A stretch of DNA of 11,404 nt from Chloroflexi bacterium RBG_13_46_14. GTDB lineage: Bacteria; Chloroflexota; Dehalococcoidia; Dehalococcoidales; UBA2162. Positions 1-6,561 of this stretch are shown in pieces. The stretch spans positions 1 to 11,404 of the forward strand of contig MGML01000101.1 of the NCBI GenBank assembly GCA_001796415.1, given 5' to 3'. Both the position numbers and the translations under genes were made by a program. Position 1 is the first letter of the stretch; every line of letters starts with the position of its first letter. Under the pieces are notes generated by a model. That model ran no database searches, was not told where the DNA came from, and saw only the letters and a program-made list of their open reading frames with translations.

Positions 1-777
1 TGAAAGGTCCAGCGATTTCAGCAGCTTTTCAGTACCTTCGCGGTCATCAGAAAAAGGCTTCAGGAGTTCGGTTGCCGGACCTACGGTTAATGACTCTGTT
101 TCACGGATCGAACTCTGTGTTGCGGGGTCGAACAAGCGAATGCTTTCTATGGTATTGCCGAAGAACTCAAGTCTTGCCGGATTCTCACTAGTCGGCGGAT
201 ATATATCCAGTATTCCGCCGCGATGGCTTATCGTTCCGGGGATATCCACTACTTCTTCGAGCCTGTATCCGATAGACTGCCAGAGGGAAATCAGGCGAAA
301 CGGATCCAGTTCCGCTTCTTTCCTGATAATATGCCCGGCTGAAAAGAATTCCTTTACATCAGGCAGTTTTTGTAAAAAAGCAGCAACAGAAGCAATGACA
401 ATCGGTGCTTGAGTTTCCTGTGTGCCATTCTCTGTAATACCTGCCAGCGCTGATAATGCCTGGATTCGTTCCAGTGAAGAGGTAATATCAGACGTGATTC
501 GCTCATACGGCAGTGTATCCGGTTCGGGAAACAACCTGACATCAGCTTTGGAATGCCAGGCTGTCACCAGTTCGAACATCTTTCGGCTGTTTTCCGGCTG
601 AGAGGTAACTATAATTACCGGCAACCTGAAATGTTCGTACAGGGAAGCGATAATGAACGGCTTGGCAGCATCCAGGATAGCAGCGCCTGAATTTCGGGAA
701 CCACTTTCCAGTTCTCGAACCAGTTTTTGATAAGCAGGCATCCCATCAGCAAGTGCCAGCAAGCCTGTTAAGTCCAC
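1..777 (-). CDS. mfd: Transcription-repair coupling factor Mfd, N-terminal part (cut by left window edge)
   Basis: An unbroken reading frame of 259 codons runs off the left edge. Mfd is the ATP-dependent translocase that removes RNA polymerase stalled at DNA lesions and recruits UvrA. What is visible is the UvrB-like N-terminal module: a segment resembling the family 'PxxETLPYE' region (here PEPDTLPYER, about residues 82-91) and the UvrB-homology stretch with ISHRGGILDIYPP (about residues 187-199) followed by RLEFFGNTIESIRLFDP. The RNAP-interaction and helicase domains lie outside the window. The start is GTG at 775-777, chosen because AGGAG (complement of 783-787) sits five bases upstream and the protein then begins MDLTGLL, as expected for the family. 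The gene is divergent from proB. The identification is by recognisable family sequence and is fairly sure; the start codon is somewhat less sure. Confidence 0.88.
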   Translation of the reverse strand, partial: MDLTGLLALADGMPAYQKLVRELESGSRNSGAAILDAAKPFIIASLYEHFRLPVIIVTSQPENSRKMFELVTAWHSKADVRLFPEPDTLPYERITSDITSSLERIQALSALAGITENGTQETQAPIVIASVAAFLQKLPDVKEFFSAGHIIRKEAELDPFRLISLWQSIGYRLEEVVDIPGTISHRGGILDIYPPTSENPARLEFFGNTIESIRLFDPATQSSIRETESLTVGPATELLKPFSDDREGTEKLLKSLDLS

Positions 778-787
778 GTTTACTCCT

Positions 788-802
788 ATTATACAAATTA
801 TA
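788..802 (-). promoter_or_regulatory. Tandem -10-like boxes, candidate mfd promoter
   Basis: On the minus strand there are two exact TATAAT hexamers (complements of 797-802 and 788-793), because the 9-bp unit ATTATACAA is directly repeated at 788-796 and 797-805. The upstream copy is the better -10, since a start about seven bases downstream would leave the AGGAG ribosome site in the transcript; the downstream copy lies too close to it. No good -35 box is visible at 16-18 bp. Promoter function is inferred from the hexamers and position only. Confidence 0.45.
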
Positions 803-814
803 CAAACAACTTTT

Positions 815-844
815 AGGGCTAGCCATCACTGACTAGCCCTTTTC
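815..844 (+). terminator. Terminator-like hairpin between the divergent mfd and proB genes
   Basis: A perfect 8-bp inverted repeat, AGGGCTAG (815-822) and CTAGCCCT (833-840), encloses a 10-base loop and is followed by TTTT on the plus strand, which is the shape of a short intrinsic terminator. It is odd because no plus-strand gene lies upstream in the window: everything from 1 to 777 is antisense to mfd. It could stop antisense transcripts, insulate proB, or be the remains of a rearranged neighbour. On the minus strand there is no U-run after the stem, so it would not act as a mfd terminator. Confidence 0.4.
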
Positions 845-899
845 CCACTACCAGTTTAACACAGATTCACCTGTGATAATAGTCTGCTGTAATAACGCG

Positions 900-908
900 T
901 GCTATAAT
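900..908 (+). promoter_or_regulatory. Extended -10 promoter of proB
   Basis: TG-C-TATAAT is an exact extended -10 element (TG at 900-901, TATAAT at 903-908). No recognisable -35 is present at 16-18 bp, which is tolerated by extended -10 promoters. Transcription would start near 915, giving a leader of only about 24 bases before the proB ATG. A short inverted repeat, CACAG (860-864) and CTGTG (871-875), lies upstream and could be an operator, but it is too short to be sure. Confidence 0.6.
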
Positions 909-938
909 TAATCAATCCTTATTATTTAAGTATTTATC

Positions 939-2084
939 ATGGCTAACAGGAAAAAGTCCGGACAGGATCAAAGCTCTTACAATCGAATAATTGTAAAACT
1001 TGGTACCAGCCTGCTTACAGGCGGTACGGATCACCTTGACCGTGAGACAATGTCAGGACTGGTAAACCAGATGGCGAATCTTCACAGCCAGGGTGTTGAA
1101 ATACTCGTGGTATCTTCCGGAGCAATTGCCGCCGGAAGACACAAGCTGGGTCGAGTCAGAGACCGCAGAGGTATTCCTTACAGGCAGGTACTGGCATCTA
1201 TCGGGCAAGGGCAACTGATGAATATATACGACCAGCTTTTCTCGGAATCAGGAATCACCGTTGCCCAGGCTCTTCTTTCTAAATCGGATCTTACCGATAG
1301 GGCTGGATATCTGAATGCCCGAAATACGCTTTTAGCCTTACTGGAATTGAAGGTAATTTGTATTGTTAATGAGAACGATGTGGTGTCGATCGATGAAATA
1401 AAGGAAGAAAAATTCGGCGATAATGACAACCTGTCGGCTATGGTAGCAAACCTTGTCGACGCTGATCTGCTGCTGATTCTCAGCGATATAGCCGGATTAT
1501 ATACTGCCGACCCGCATAGGGATGCCACTGCCAGTCTCATTCCGCAGGTGGATAAAATAGACTCCAGGGTCACAAAACTCGTCAAAGGAACAGCCGGATC
1601 TCTCGGTACCGGCGGGATGCTAACCAAGATTGAAGCCGCAAGACTGGCTACCTCCTCGGGAGTAGCGGTAGTAATAGCCGATGGCCGGGAACCTGATATC
1701 ATTTCCAGGATTGCTGCCGGAGAAAAAATCGGCACTCTCTTTACCCCTGTCGCCGGAAGCCTGGAGAGCCGGAAACGCTGGATGATGAGCGGCCTGTCCA
1801 CAAAGGGAAAACTGACAGTTGATCCAGGAGCGGCGGAAGCCTTAAAAAAGCAGAATCGCAGCCTCCTGGCTGCGGGAATTACCCAGACCGAAGGTAAATT
1901 TCAACGCGGCGATATCGTAAATATTTATGATCCCGAAGAAATTCATATTGGTTGCGGAATTACAAACTACAGTACAACGGATATCGCCGCCATAAAAGGT
2001 ATACACTCGAAAAGTATCGCCGATACGCTTGGGTACGATTACGGTTCAGAGGTAGTCCACCGGAATAATCTGGTTATTTTATAA
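939..2084 (+). CDS. proB: Glutamate 5-kinase
   Basis: Phosphorylates L-glutamate with ATP to gamma-glutamyl phosphate, the committed first step of proline synthesis in the cytoplasm. The protein has 381 residues against about 367 in E. coli ProB. The amino-acid kinase domain shows [10 protein letters not shown] (K20-G29), SSGAIAAGR (about 59-67), the glutamate-site VNEND (N144-D147), DNDNLSA (from D161) and GTGGM (G223-M227). The last 95 or so residues form the PUA domain, ending in the family-typical [17 protein letters not shown]. About 14 hydrophilic residues precede the kinase core. The ATG at 939 has no Shine-Dalgarno sequence in front of it, but no better start is available before the core. 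ProB is normally inhibited by proline at the glutamate site; nothing in the sequence argues against that. proA is not adjacent but starts at 6562. Confidence 0.96.
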   Translation: MANRKKSGQDQSSYNRIIVKLGTSLLTGGTDHLDRETMSGLVNQMANLHSQGVEILVVSSGAIAAGRHKLGRVRDRRGIPYRQVLASIGQGQLMNIYDQLFSESGITVAQALLSKSDLTDRAGYLNARNTLLALLELKVICIVNENDVVSIDEIKEEKFGDNDNLSAMVANLVDADLLLILSDIAGLYTADPHRDATASLIPQVDKIDSRVTKLVKGTAGSLGTGGMLTKIEAARLATSSGVAVVIADGREPDIISRIAAGEKIGTLFTPVAGSLESRKRWMMSGLSTKGKLTVDPGAAEALKKQNRSLLAAGITQTEGKFQRGDIVNIYDPEEIHIGCGITNYSTTDIAAIKGIHSKSIADTLGYDYGSEVVHRNNLVIL

Positions 2085-2107
2085 ATTGCAGCAGGGAGTT
2101 AGATAAG

Positions 2108-3064
2108 ATAACGACACTGAAAACCAACACGCTTTATCACGGTGATAACCTCGACATAATGCGCAGGGATATTCCTACAGAGTCCATTGACCTTGTATAC
2201 CTGGACCCGCCTTTTAACAGTAATCGCGATTATAATCTTTCATACCAGGAAAGTGATGGTAGATCAGGAAGAAACAGGAAAGCGTTTTCCGACACCTGGA
2301 GATGGAATAAAACCTCTGAACACACACTGACTCAAATCAGAGAATCATCACCTGCACTGTATTCGCTGGTTAAAGGACTTGTAAAAGGCCTGGGACACAC
2401 GCCGGTAGCCGCCTACCTGGTAATGATGACTCCACGGCTGCTGGAAATCCACCGCATATTGAAAAACACAGGTTCTCTTTACCTGCATTGCGACCCCACT
2501 TCCAGCCATTACCTGAAAATCTTACTCGACCAGATATTCAGTACTACTCATTTTAGAAACGAAATCGCCTGGTCGTACAAGGGTGGAGGAAGGTCTAACC
2601 AATACTTCGCCCGTAAACACGATATATTACTCTTCTATACAAAGAGCGACACGTGGACATTTAATTACCAGGATATCCTGGTAGACAGGACTAACCGGAC
2701 GTACTTCACCGATGAGAACGGCAACAGATACTGGCTGAAATACGGAAAGCGATATTATCTCAAGCATGAAGGCAAGGTACCCGAAGACTGGTGGGCGGAT
2801 ATCGACCCTCTTCACGGACCGTATAAAGAACGGCTTGGCTATCCAACTCAGAAACCCCTGGCACTGCTGGAACGGATTATCAGGGCAAGCTCGAATGAGA
2901 GAGATATCGTCCTGGATCCATTCTGCGGCTGCGGTACGACCCTTGTCGCAGCCGAAAAACTCGGAAGAAAATGGATCGGTATAGATATCTCAGCCGACGC
3001 GATAGAAATTACTGAAAAACGGCTCAATGAGACATTTCCGGATATCGAACTCAAGATAAGATAA
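2108..3064 (+). CDS. Beta-class site-specific DNA methyltransferase (probably adenine-N6), stand-alone
   Basis: An S-adenosylmethionine-dependent DNA methyltransferase. The catalytic motif IV DPPF (16-19 counted from the ATG at 2159) comes first, followed by a variable target-recognition region, and the SAM-binding motif I DPFCGCGTT (253-261) comes last; that order is the beta class. DPPF favours adenine-N6 over cytosine-N4 (usually SPPY). GYPTQKP precedes motif I, as is usual. The first ATG (2159) falls inside the conserved start of the domain: the codons before it encode KTNTLYHGDNLDI, which is family sequence. The frame is open back to a stop at 2066-2068 with no ATG, GTG or TTG in it. I place the start at ATA 2108, nine bases after GGGAG (2094-2098); CTG 2117 is an alternative. 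No restriction endonuclease gene is adjacent. The gene follows proB by 23 bp. The family is certain; the base specificity and start are inference. Confidence 0.87.
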   Translation: MTTLKTNTLYHGDNLDIMRRDIPTESIDLVYLDPPFNSNRDYNLSYQESDGRSGRNRKAFSDTWRWNKTSEHTLTQIRESSPALYSLVKGLVKGLGHTPVAAYLVMMTPRLLEIHRILKNTGSLYLHCDPTSSHYLKILLDQIFSTTHFRNEIAWSYKGGGRSNQYFARKHDILLFYTKSDTWTFNYQDILVDRTNRTYFTDENGNRYWLKYGKRYYLKHEGKVPEDWWADIDPLHGPYKERLGYPTQKPLALLERIIRASSNERDIVLDPFCGCGTTLVAAEKLGRKWIGIDISADAIEITEKRLNETFPDIELKIR

Positions 3065-3079
3065 TCCGGTAAGTTCCTG

Positions 3080-3523
3080 TTACTCCACCTCCAGAAGCTT
3101 GAATTCACTGGCCGCATCATAAACCCGGGTTGCTTTAACGTCCAGTATCTCGTATATGACAGCTTCGGCTACCAGCCAGGTCGTCACGCCGGGTCGCAGG
3201 CAGCCGGTCAGGGTTTTACCGGAACGGCCCAGTGCCCCATGAATATGAAGAACCGGTTTCCCTTCTTCATCAGGCGCCAGCACTCCAACCCCTGCGACTT
3301 CATGGGCTCCATCGACCGGCAGCAGAACCGGCTCCGGCGGCATTTCATCGGAACGTCGAGGTCCGACTACTACCTCACCGCCACCAATTCCACCGACCAG
3401 TATTACCTGGCCGACCGATATCTCTCGTTCCTCCGCAAACTTTTCTATACATTCGGGTATAACATCGCCATCCTCAAGGCGGATAACGAATACCCGACCG
3501 ATTCGCCCTTCACTTACTTTCAT
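3080..3523 (-). CDS. PPC/DUF296 domain protein
   Basis: A 147-residue protein that is one single PPC (plant and prokaryote conserved, DUF296) domain. The hallmarks are the opening SEGRIGRVFVIRLEDGD, the glycine-rich LVGGIGGGEVVVGP (42-55), HEVAGVG (74-80) and the histidine motif LHIHGALGR (92-100). Members of this family form trimers, and the histidines can hold a metal ion. In plants the domain follows AT-hooks, but here there is no AT-hook or other DNA-binding part, as in most bacterial members. The biochemical role is unknown. The start is supported by GGGGAGG (complement of 3530-3536) six bases before the ATG. The gene converges on the methyltransferase across 15 bp and is divergent from the redox operon, so the two may share regulation. 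It lacks membrane segments and a signal peptide. Confidence 0.85.
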   Translation of the reverse strand: MKVSEGRIGRVFVIRLEDGDVIPECIEKFAEEREISVGQVILVGGIGGGEVVVGPRRSDEMPPEPVLLPVDGAHEVAGVGVLAPDEEGKPVLHIHGALGRSGKTLTGCLRPGVTTWLVAEAVIYEILDVKATRVYDAASEFKLLEVE

Positions 3524-3556
3524 ATCTGTCCTCCCCTGAATAGAAGGTATTCGCAG

Positions 3557-3569
3557 TAGTTGTCAACTA
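3557..3569. promoter_or_regulatory. Perfect 13-bp palindrome, candidate operator for the DUF296 gene
   Basis: TAGTTG-T-CAACTA is a perfect 6+1+6 inverted repeat. On the minus strand it contains an exact TTGACA (complement of 3561-3566). A -10 placed 17-18 bp from that box would start transcription inside the ribosome site, so the hexamer may not be a real -35. A better candidate promoter is the extended -10 TGTTAATAT just upstream on the minus strand (complement of 3572-3580), which would put the palindrome at the transcription start. Operator function is inference from symmetry and place. Confidence 0.35.
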
Positions 3570-3616
3570 TGATATTAACATACAGGCACAGGTTACTTCA
3601 TTTTTAGAAAAATCGG

Positions 3617-3652
3617 TTCAGATATACCAGGTTTATGATAGAATGATACAAT
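3617..3652 (+). promoter_or_regulatory. Candidate promoter of the FeS / FAD / proA operon
   Basis: Two extended -10 elements occur in tandem: TGATAGAAT (3636-3644) and TGATACAAT (3644-3652), sharing one base. TTCAGA (3617-3622) lies 16 bp before the first TAGAAT and matches four of six positions of TTGACA. Either would give a leader of about 30-40 bases carrying the GAGGAG ribosome site at 3679-3684. This is the only promoter-like sequence I see before proA, which fits the three genes being one transcript. Confidence 0.5.
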
Positions 3653-3690
3653 CACAATAATACTGCCTCCGGACTATCGAGGAGAAAAGA

Positions 3691-4962
3691 ATGGCTCTTG
3701 AACAATACCAGAGTGATATGGAAACCTGCTGCCGTTGTTCGGCATGCAAGTTCATACCGCTTGAAAAAGTAAAGGGATACGAACCGGTTAGTATCTGTCC
3801 CAGTATCACGTATAATGATTTTCACGCCTATTCGGGCAGCGGCAGGATGGGAATCGGCGTCGCTATCCTGGAAAACAGGCTCGAATATACTGACAAGCTG
3901 CTGGATGTGGTATATAACTGCATGACCTGCGGCGGCTGCGATATCTCCTGTAAATATGCGATGGATATGGAGGTATTGAAACCGATACTGGAAACCAGAA
4001 TCAGATGCGTTGAAAACGGTCATACTCTGCCCGTACTCGACCGCCTGGTAGCCAGCCTGAGAACCCGGGGGCACATGGTTCCCGGAACGAAGATCAAGAG
4101 TGGAGACTGGCTGGAAGGGAAAGAAGCGAAAGATTACACCTCTCAGCAGTGCGAGGTAATTTTCCATGCCGGGTGCCGCACCTGCTTTAACAAAGATATG
4201 TGGAAAGTAGCCCGGAATACCATCGACCTGCTGCAACAAGCGGGAGTAGATATCGGTATAGCCGGAGACAATGAGTCATGCTGCGGCGGACGCGCCTACC
4301 AGATGGGATATAAGGAAGATGCCGTTAATCAGGCAGAAAAAAACATGGCAATCTATAGAAAAGCCGGAGTTAAAACTCTGGTTACCGGGTGTGCCGACTG
4401 TTATCACGCCTTCAAGGTTCTGTACGATGAGTTTGGTCTCAAGGGAAACCTTGAGGTACTGCACTCTACGGAATATCTTGCCAGGTTAATTCATGAAGGT
4501 AAGTTGAAACCTGCCAAAATTGTAAAACTGACCGTTACCTATCATGATCCCTGTCACCTTGGTAGACTGGGAGAACCTTACATACACTGGGAAGGCACAC
4601 AGATACCCGGACATATAAGGATTTTCGACCCGCCGAAGGAATTCCGGCGGGGAACATACGGCATCTACGAACCTCCCCGGGAAATTCTCAGGAGTATCCC
4701 GGGCGTAAACCTGGTCGAGATGCAGAGGATAAAAGAATACGCCTGGTGCTGCGGTGCCGGCGGCGGAGTGACCGAGTCCAATCCGGAATTTGCAGCTTTT
4801 GCAGCAGGTGAACGTATTAGTGAAGCTGAAAACACCGGTGCAGAAGCTATAGCAACTGCCTGCCCGGGATGTGAAACAAGTTTTGGTAAGAGTATCAAAG
4901 AAAACGACAGCAGCCTGAAGGTATATGACGTGATCGAGTTGCTCTATGCAGCCGTAACATAA
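3691..4962 (+). CDS. Iron-sulfur oxidoreductase subunit with two CCG domains (GlcF/GlpC/HdrD-like)
   Basis: A 423-residue electron-transfer subunit. An N-terminal ferredoxin-like part carries two cysteine sets: C13, C16, C19 with C36-P, and C77xxC80xxC83xxxC87, consistent with two [4Fe-4S] clusters. Two CCG (cysteine-rich) domains follow. The first has C162 and C165, C197-C198 (SCCGG), C234 and C237. The second has C288 (HDPCHLGR), C353-C354 (WCCGAGGG), C391 and C394 (CPGC). Such domains in HdrB/HdrD, GlpC, GlcF and LutA pass electrons or bind special clusters. There are no transmembrane helices. The start has GAGGAG six bases upstream. The flavoprotein gene begins 15 bp after the stop, so the two are very likely subunits of one enzyme, with this one passing electrons from the flavin to a quinone or soluble carrier. 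The physiological acceptor is not visible. Confidence 0.88.
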   Translation: MALEQYQSDMETCCRCSACKFIPLEKVKGYEPVSICPSITYNDFHAYSGSGRMGIGVAILENRLEYTDKLLDVVYNCMTCGGCDISCKYAMDMEVLKPILETRIRCVENGHTLPVLDRLVASLRTRGHMVPGTKIKSGDWLEGKEAKDYTSQQCEVIFHAGCRTCFNKDMWKVARNTIDLLQQAGVDIGIAGDNESCCGGRAYQMGYKEDAVNQAEKNMAIYRKAGVKTLVTGCADCYHAFKVLYDEFGLKGNLEVLHSTEYLARLIHEGKLKPAKIVKLTVTYHDPCHLGRLGEPYIHWEGTQIPGHIRIFDPPKEFRRGTYGIYEPPREILRSIPGVNLVEMQRIKEYAWCCGAGGGVTESNPEFAAFAAGERISEAENTGAEAIATACPGCETSFGKSIKENDSSLKVYDVIELLYAAVT

Positions 4963-4977
4963 GAGGTGAGTTGACCA

Positions 4978-6528
4978 ATGGCATTGAGTAAAGACCAGTA
5001 CGCGGCATTTGAAGACATAGTAGGACCGAGATATATATCGTCGGATCCGGTAATCCTTGATTCGTACGCATGGAGATCGGGATTGCTGGCCGGTATGGAA
5101 AAATTCACACCGAGATTCGAAGCCATCCTGCTGCCGGACAGTACGAAAGAAGTCCGGGCTATCGTGAAACTATGCAATAAGTACAACCTGCAGTTTAAGG
5201 CATCGAGCACAGGCTGGGGAGTGTATAACGACGCTCCCGGACCGGGCGTAGTCAGGCTGGATTTGAGACGAATGAACCGTATCCTCGAAATCAATGAAAA
5301 GAACATGTACGCAGTGGTCGAACCTTACGTAATCGGCGCACAACTGCAGGCCGAGTGTATGAAGCGAGGCTTTATATGCAACCAGTGCGGTGCCGGCGCG
5401 AACTGCTCGGCACTCCCCATAGCCGCCCACCAGGGAGTCGGTCACCTGAGTCAGAGCGCCAGCTACGGTGAACGCAACCAGCTTGCCCTGGAGTGGGTAA
5501 CTCCGGACGGCGAGGTAGTCCAGTTCGGTTCACTCGGCTCACTGGATGAATGGTTTTGCGGCGACGGGCCGGGACCATCCCTGAGAGGAATCGTAAGAGG
5601 TAACGTGGTACCTCTCGGCGGACTGGGAGTCTTCACCAGGGCGGCGACCAAAATATATCACTGGCCTGGACCGGATACTTTCCCGATAGAAGGTATTTCA
5701 CCCCACTACGCACCGAATGAGATACCACCACACTTTATGATCGGATTTTACTCGTTCCCTTCCCTGGAAAAACTCATCCTGGGCGTCCAGAAGATCAGTG
5801 AGAGTGAGATAGCCTACGAACTGATGGGCTTTAATGCGGCTATGGCGGCATCGAACATGGCTACAAGCAACGAGGAAGATATCAGACTCTTCAACGAATT
5901 CAGGCAGATGGTGCAGGGACCCTGCTTCATGATAATCATCGCCGGTAATTCGAAAAATGACTTCGACTACAAGACAAAGGTACTGGAACTCATAATCGAA
6001 GAGACTGAAGGCAAATCACTGGATAAGATGGTGGAGGATCCGAAGGTTGCCGGCGGCTGTTTATGGCGCTGGCTGCGAAGTACCGGCTCTATCAGGGAAA
6101 CCTTCCGAGCCAGCGGTACTTTCGGCGGCGAGGTTGGCGGTACGGATGTCTTCCCGCTAATGGCCGAATATATCAACATCACCGCCCGGGCGAAGGATGA
6201 TCTCATTAAACGCGGCCTGGTATATAACGACGATACGTCTCCCTTTACACAGTCATTCGAGCACGGTCATTACGGACATGGTGAATTATTAATAAGGTAC
6301 CACCCGAATCCTGATACGTTCAGGGCGTTGACCGAGGAATTCATGGCGCAGGCAAATAATACGGCCATAAACCAGCATTTCGGAGTGCCCGCCCACGTCT
6401 TTGGTGACACTTCTCACGATTTCTACGGTCCGAACGCTTCGAACTACCATAAGTGGCTGAGAGAGATAAAGAAAACCTTCGACCCCAATAACGCCTCGGA
6501 AGGAAGTTATTACATTACCGATAAATAA
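4978..6528 (+). CDS. FAD-binding oxidoreductase, VAO/PCMH type (catalytic partner of the FeS subunit)
   Basis: A 516-residue flavoprotein of the FAD-linked oxidase family (GlcD, D-lactate dehydrogenase, vanillyl-alcohol oxidase). The FAD domain covers about residues 45-230: PDSTKEVRAIVKLCNKYN (53-70), DLRRMNRILEINEKNMYAVVEP (95-116), HQGVGHLSQSASYGE (151-165) and WVTPDGEVVQFGS (173-185). The C-terminus ends FDPNNASEGSYYI (501-513), comparable to the 'FDPxxxxNPGK' ending of relatives. The usual glycine-rich RGxGTGLSGG segment is replaced by KASSTGWGVYN, and a CNQC-x5-C cluster (C134, C137, C143) lies inside the FAD domain, so it is a divergent branch. GAGGTGA (4963-4969) is a good ribosome site. 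Its tie to the upstream FeS subunit suggests a 2-hydroxyacid or alcohol dehydrogenase feeding electrons into respiration. The substrate is unknown; the C-terminal cap does not let me tell hydroxyacids from aromatic alcohols. Confidence 0.82.
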   Translation: MALSKDQYAAFEDIVGPRYISSDPVILDSYAWRSGLLAGMEKFTPRFEAILLPDSTKEVRAIVKLCNKYNLQFKASSTGWGVYNDAPGPGVVRLDLRRMNRILEINEKNMYAVVEPYVIGAQLQAECMKRGFICNQCGAGANCSALPIAAHQGVGHLSQSASYGERNQLALEWVTPDGEVVQFGSLGSLDEWFCGDGPGPSLRGIVRGNVVPLGGLGVFTRAATKIYHWPGPDTFPIEGISPHYAPNEIPPHFMIGFYSFPSLEKLILGVQKISESEIAYELMGFNAAMAASNMATSNEEDIRLFNEFRQMVQGPCFMIIIAGNSKNDFDYKTKVLELIIEETEGKSLDKMVEDPKVAGGCLWRWLRSTGSIRETFRASGTFGGEVGGTDVFPLMAEYINITARAKDDLIKRGLVYNDDTSPFTQSFEHGHYGHGELLIRYHPNPDTFRALTEEFMAQANNTAINQHFGVPAHVFGDTSHDFYGPNASNYHKWLREIKKTFDPNNASEGSYYITDK

Positions 6529-6561
6529 CCGGAGTATTTTCAGCGATCCAGGAGTAGTACG

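Noticed and set aside
1178..1801. Open frame of 207 codons on the minus strand inside proB
   Set aside because: It is antisense to a certain proB and its translation is serine-rich and unlike any family; this is a shadow of codon use in proB.
3652..4239. Open frame of 195 codons on the minus strand over the FeS protein gene
   Set aside because: It overlaps the cysteine-motif region of a well-supported gene on the other strand and shows no domain of its own.
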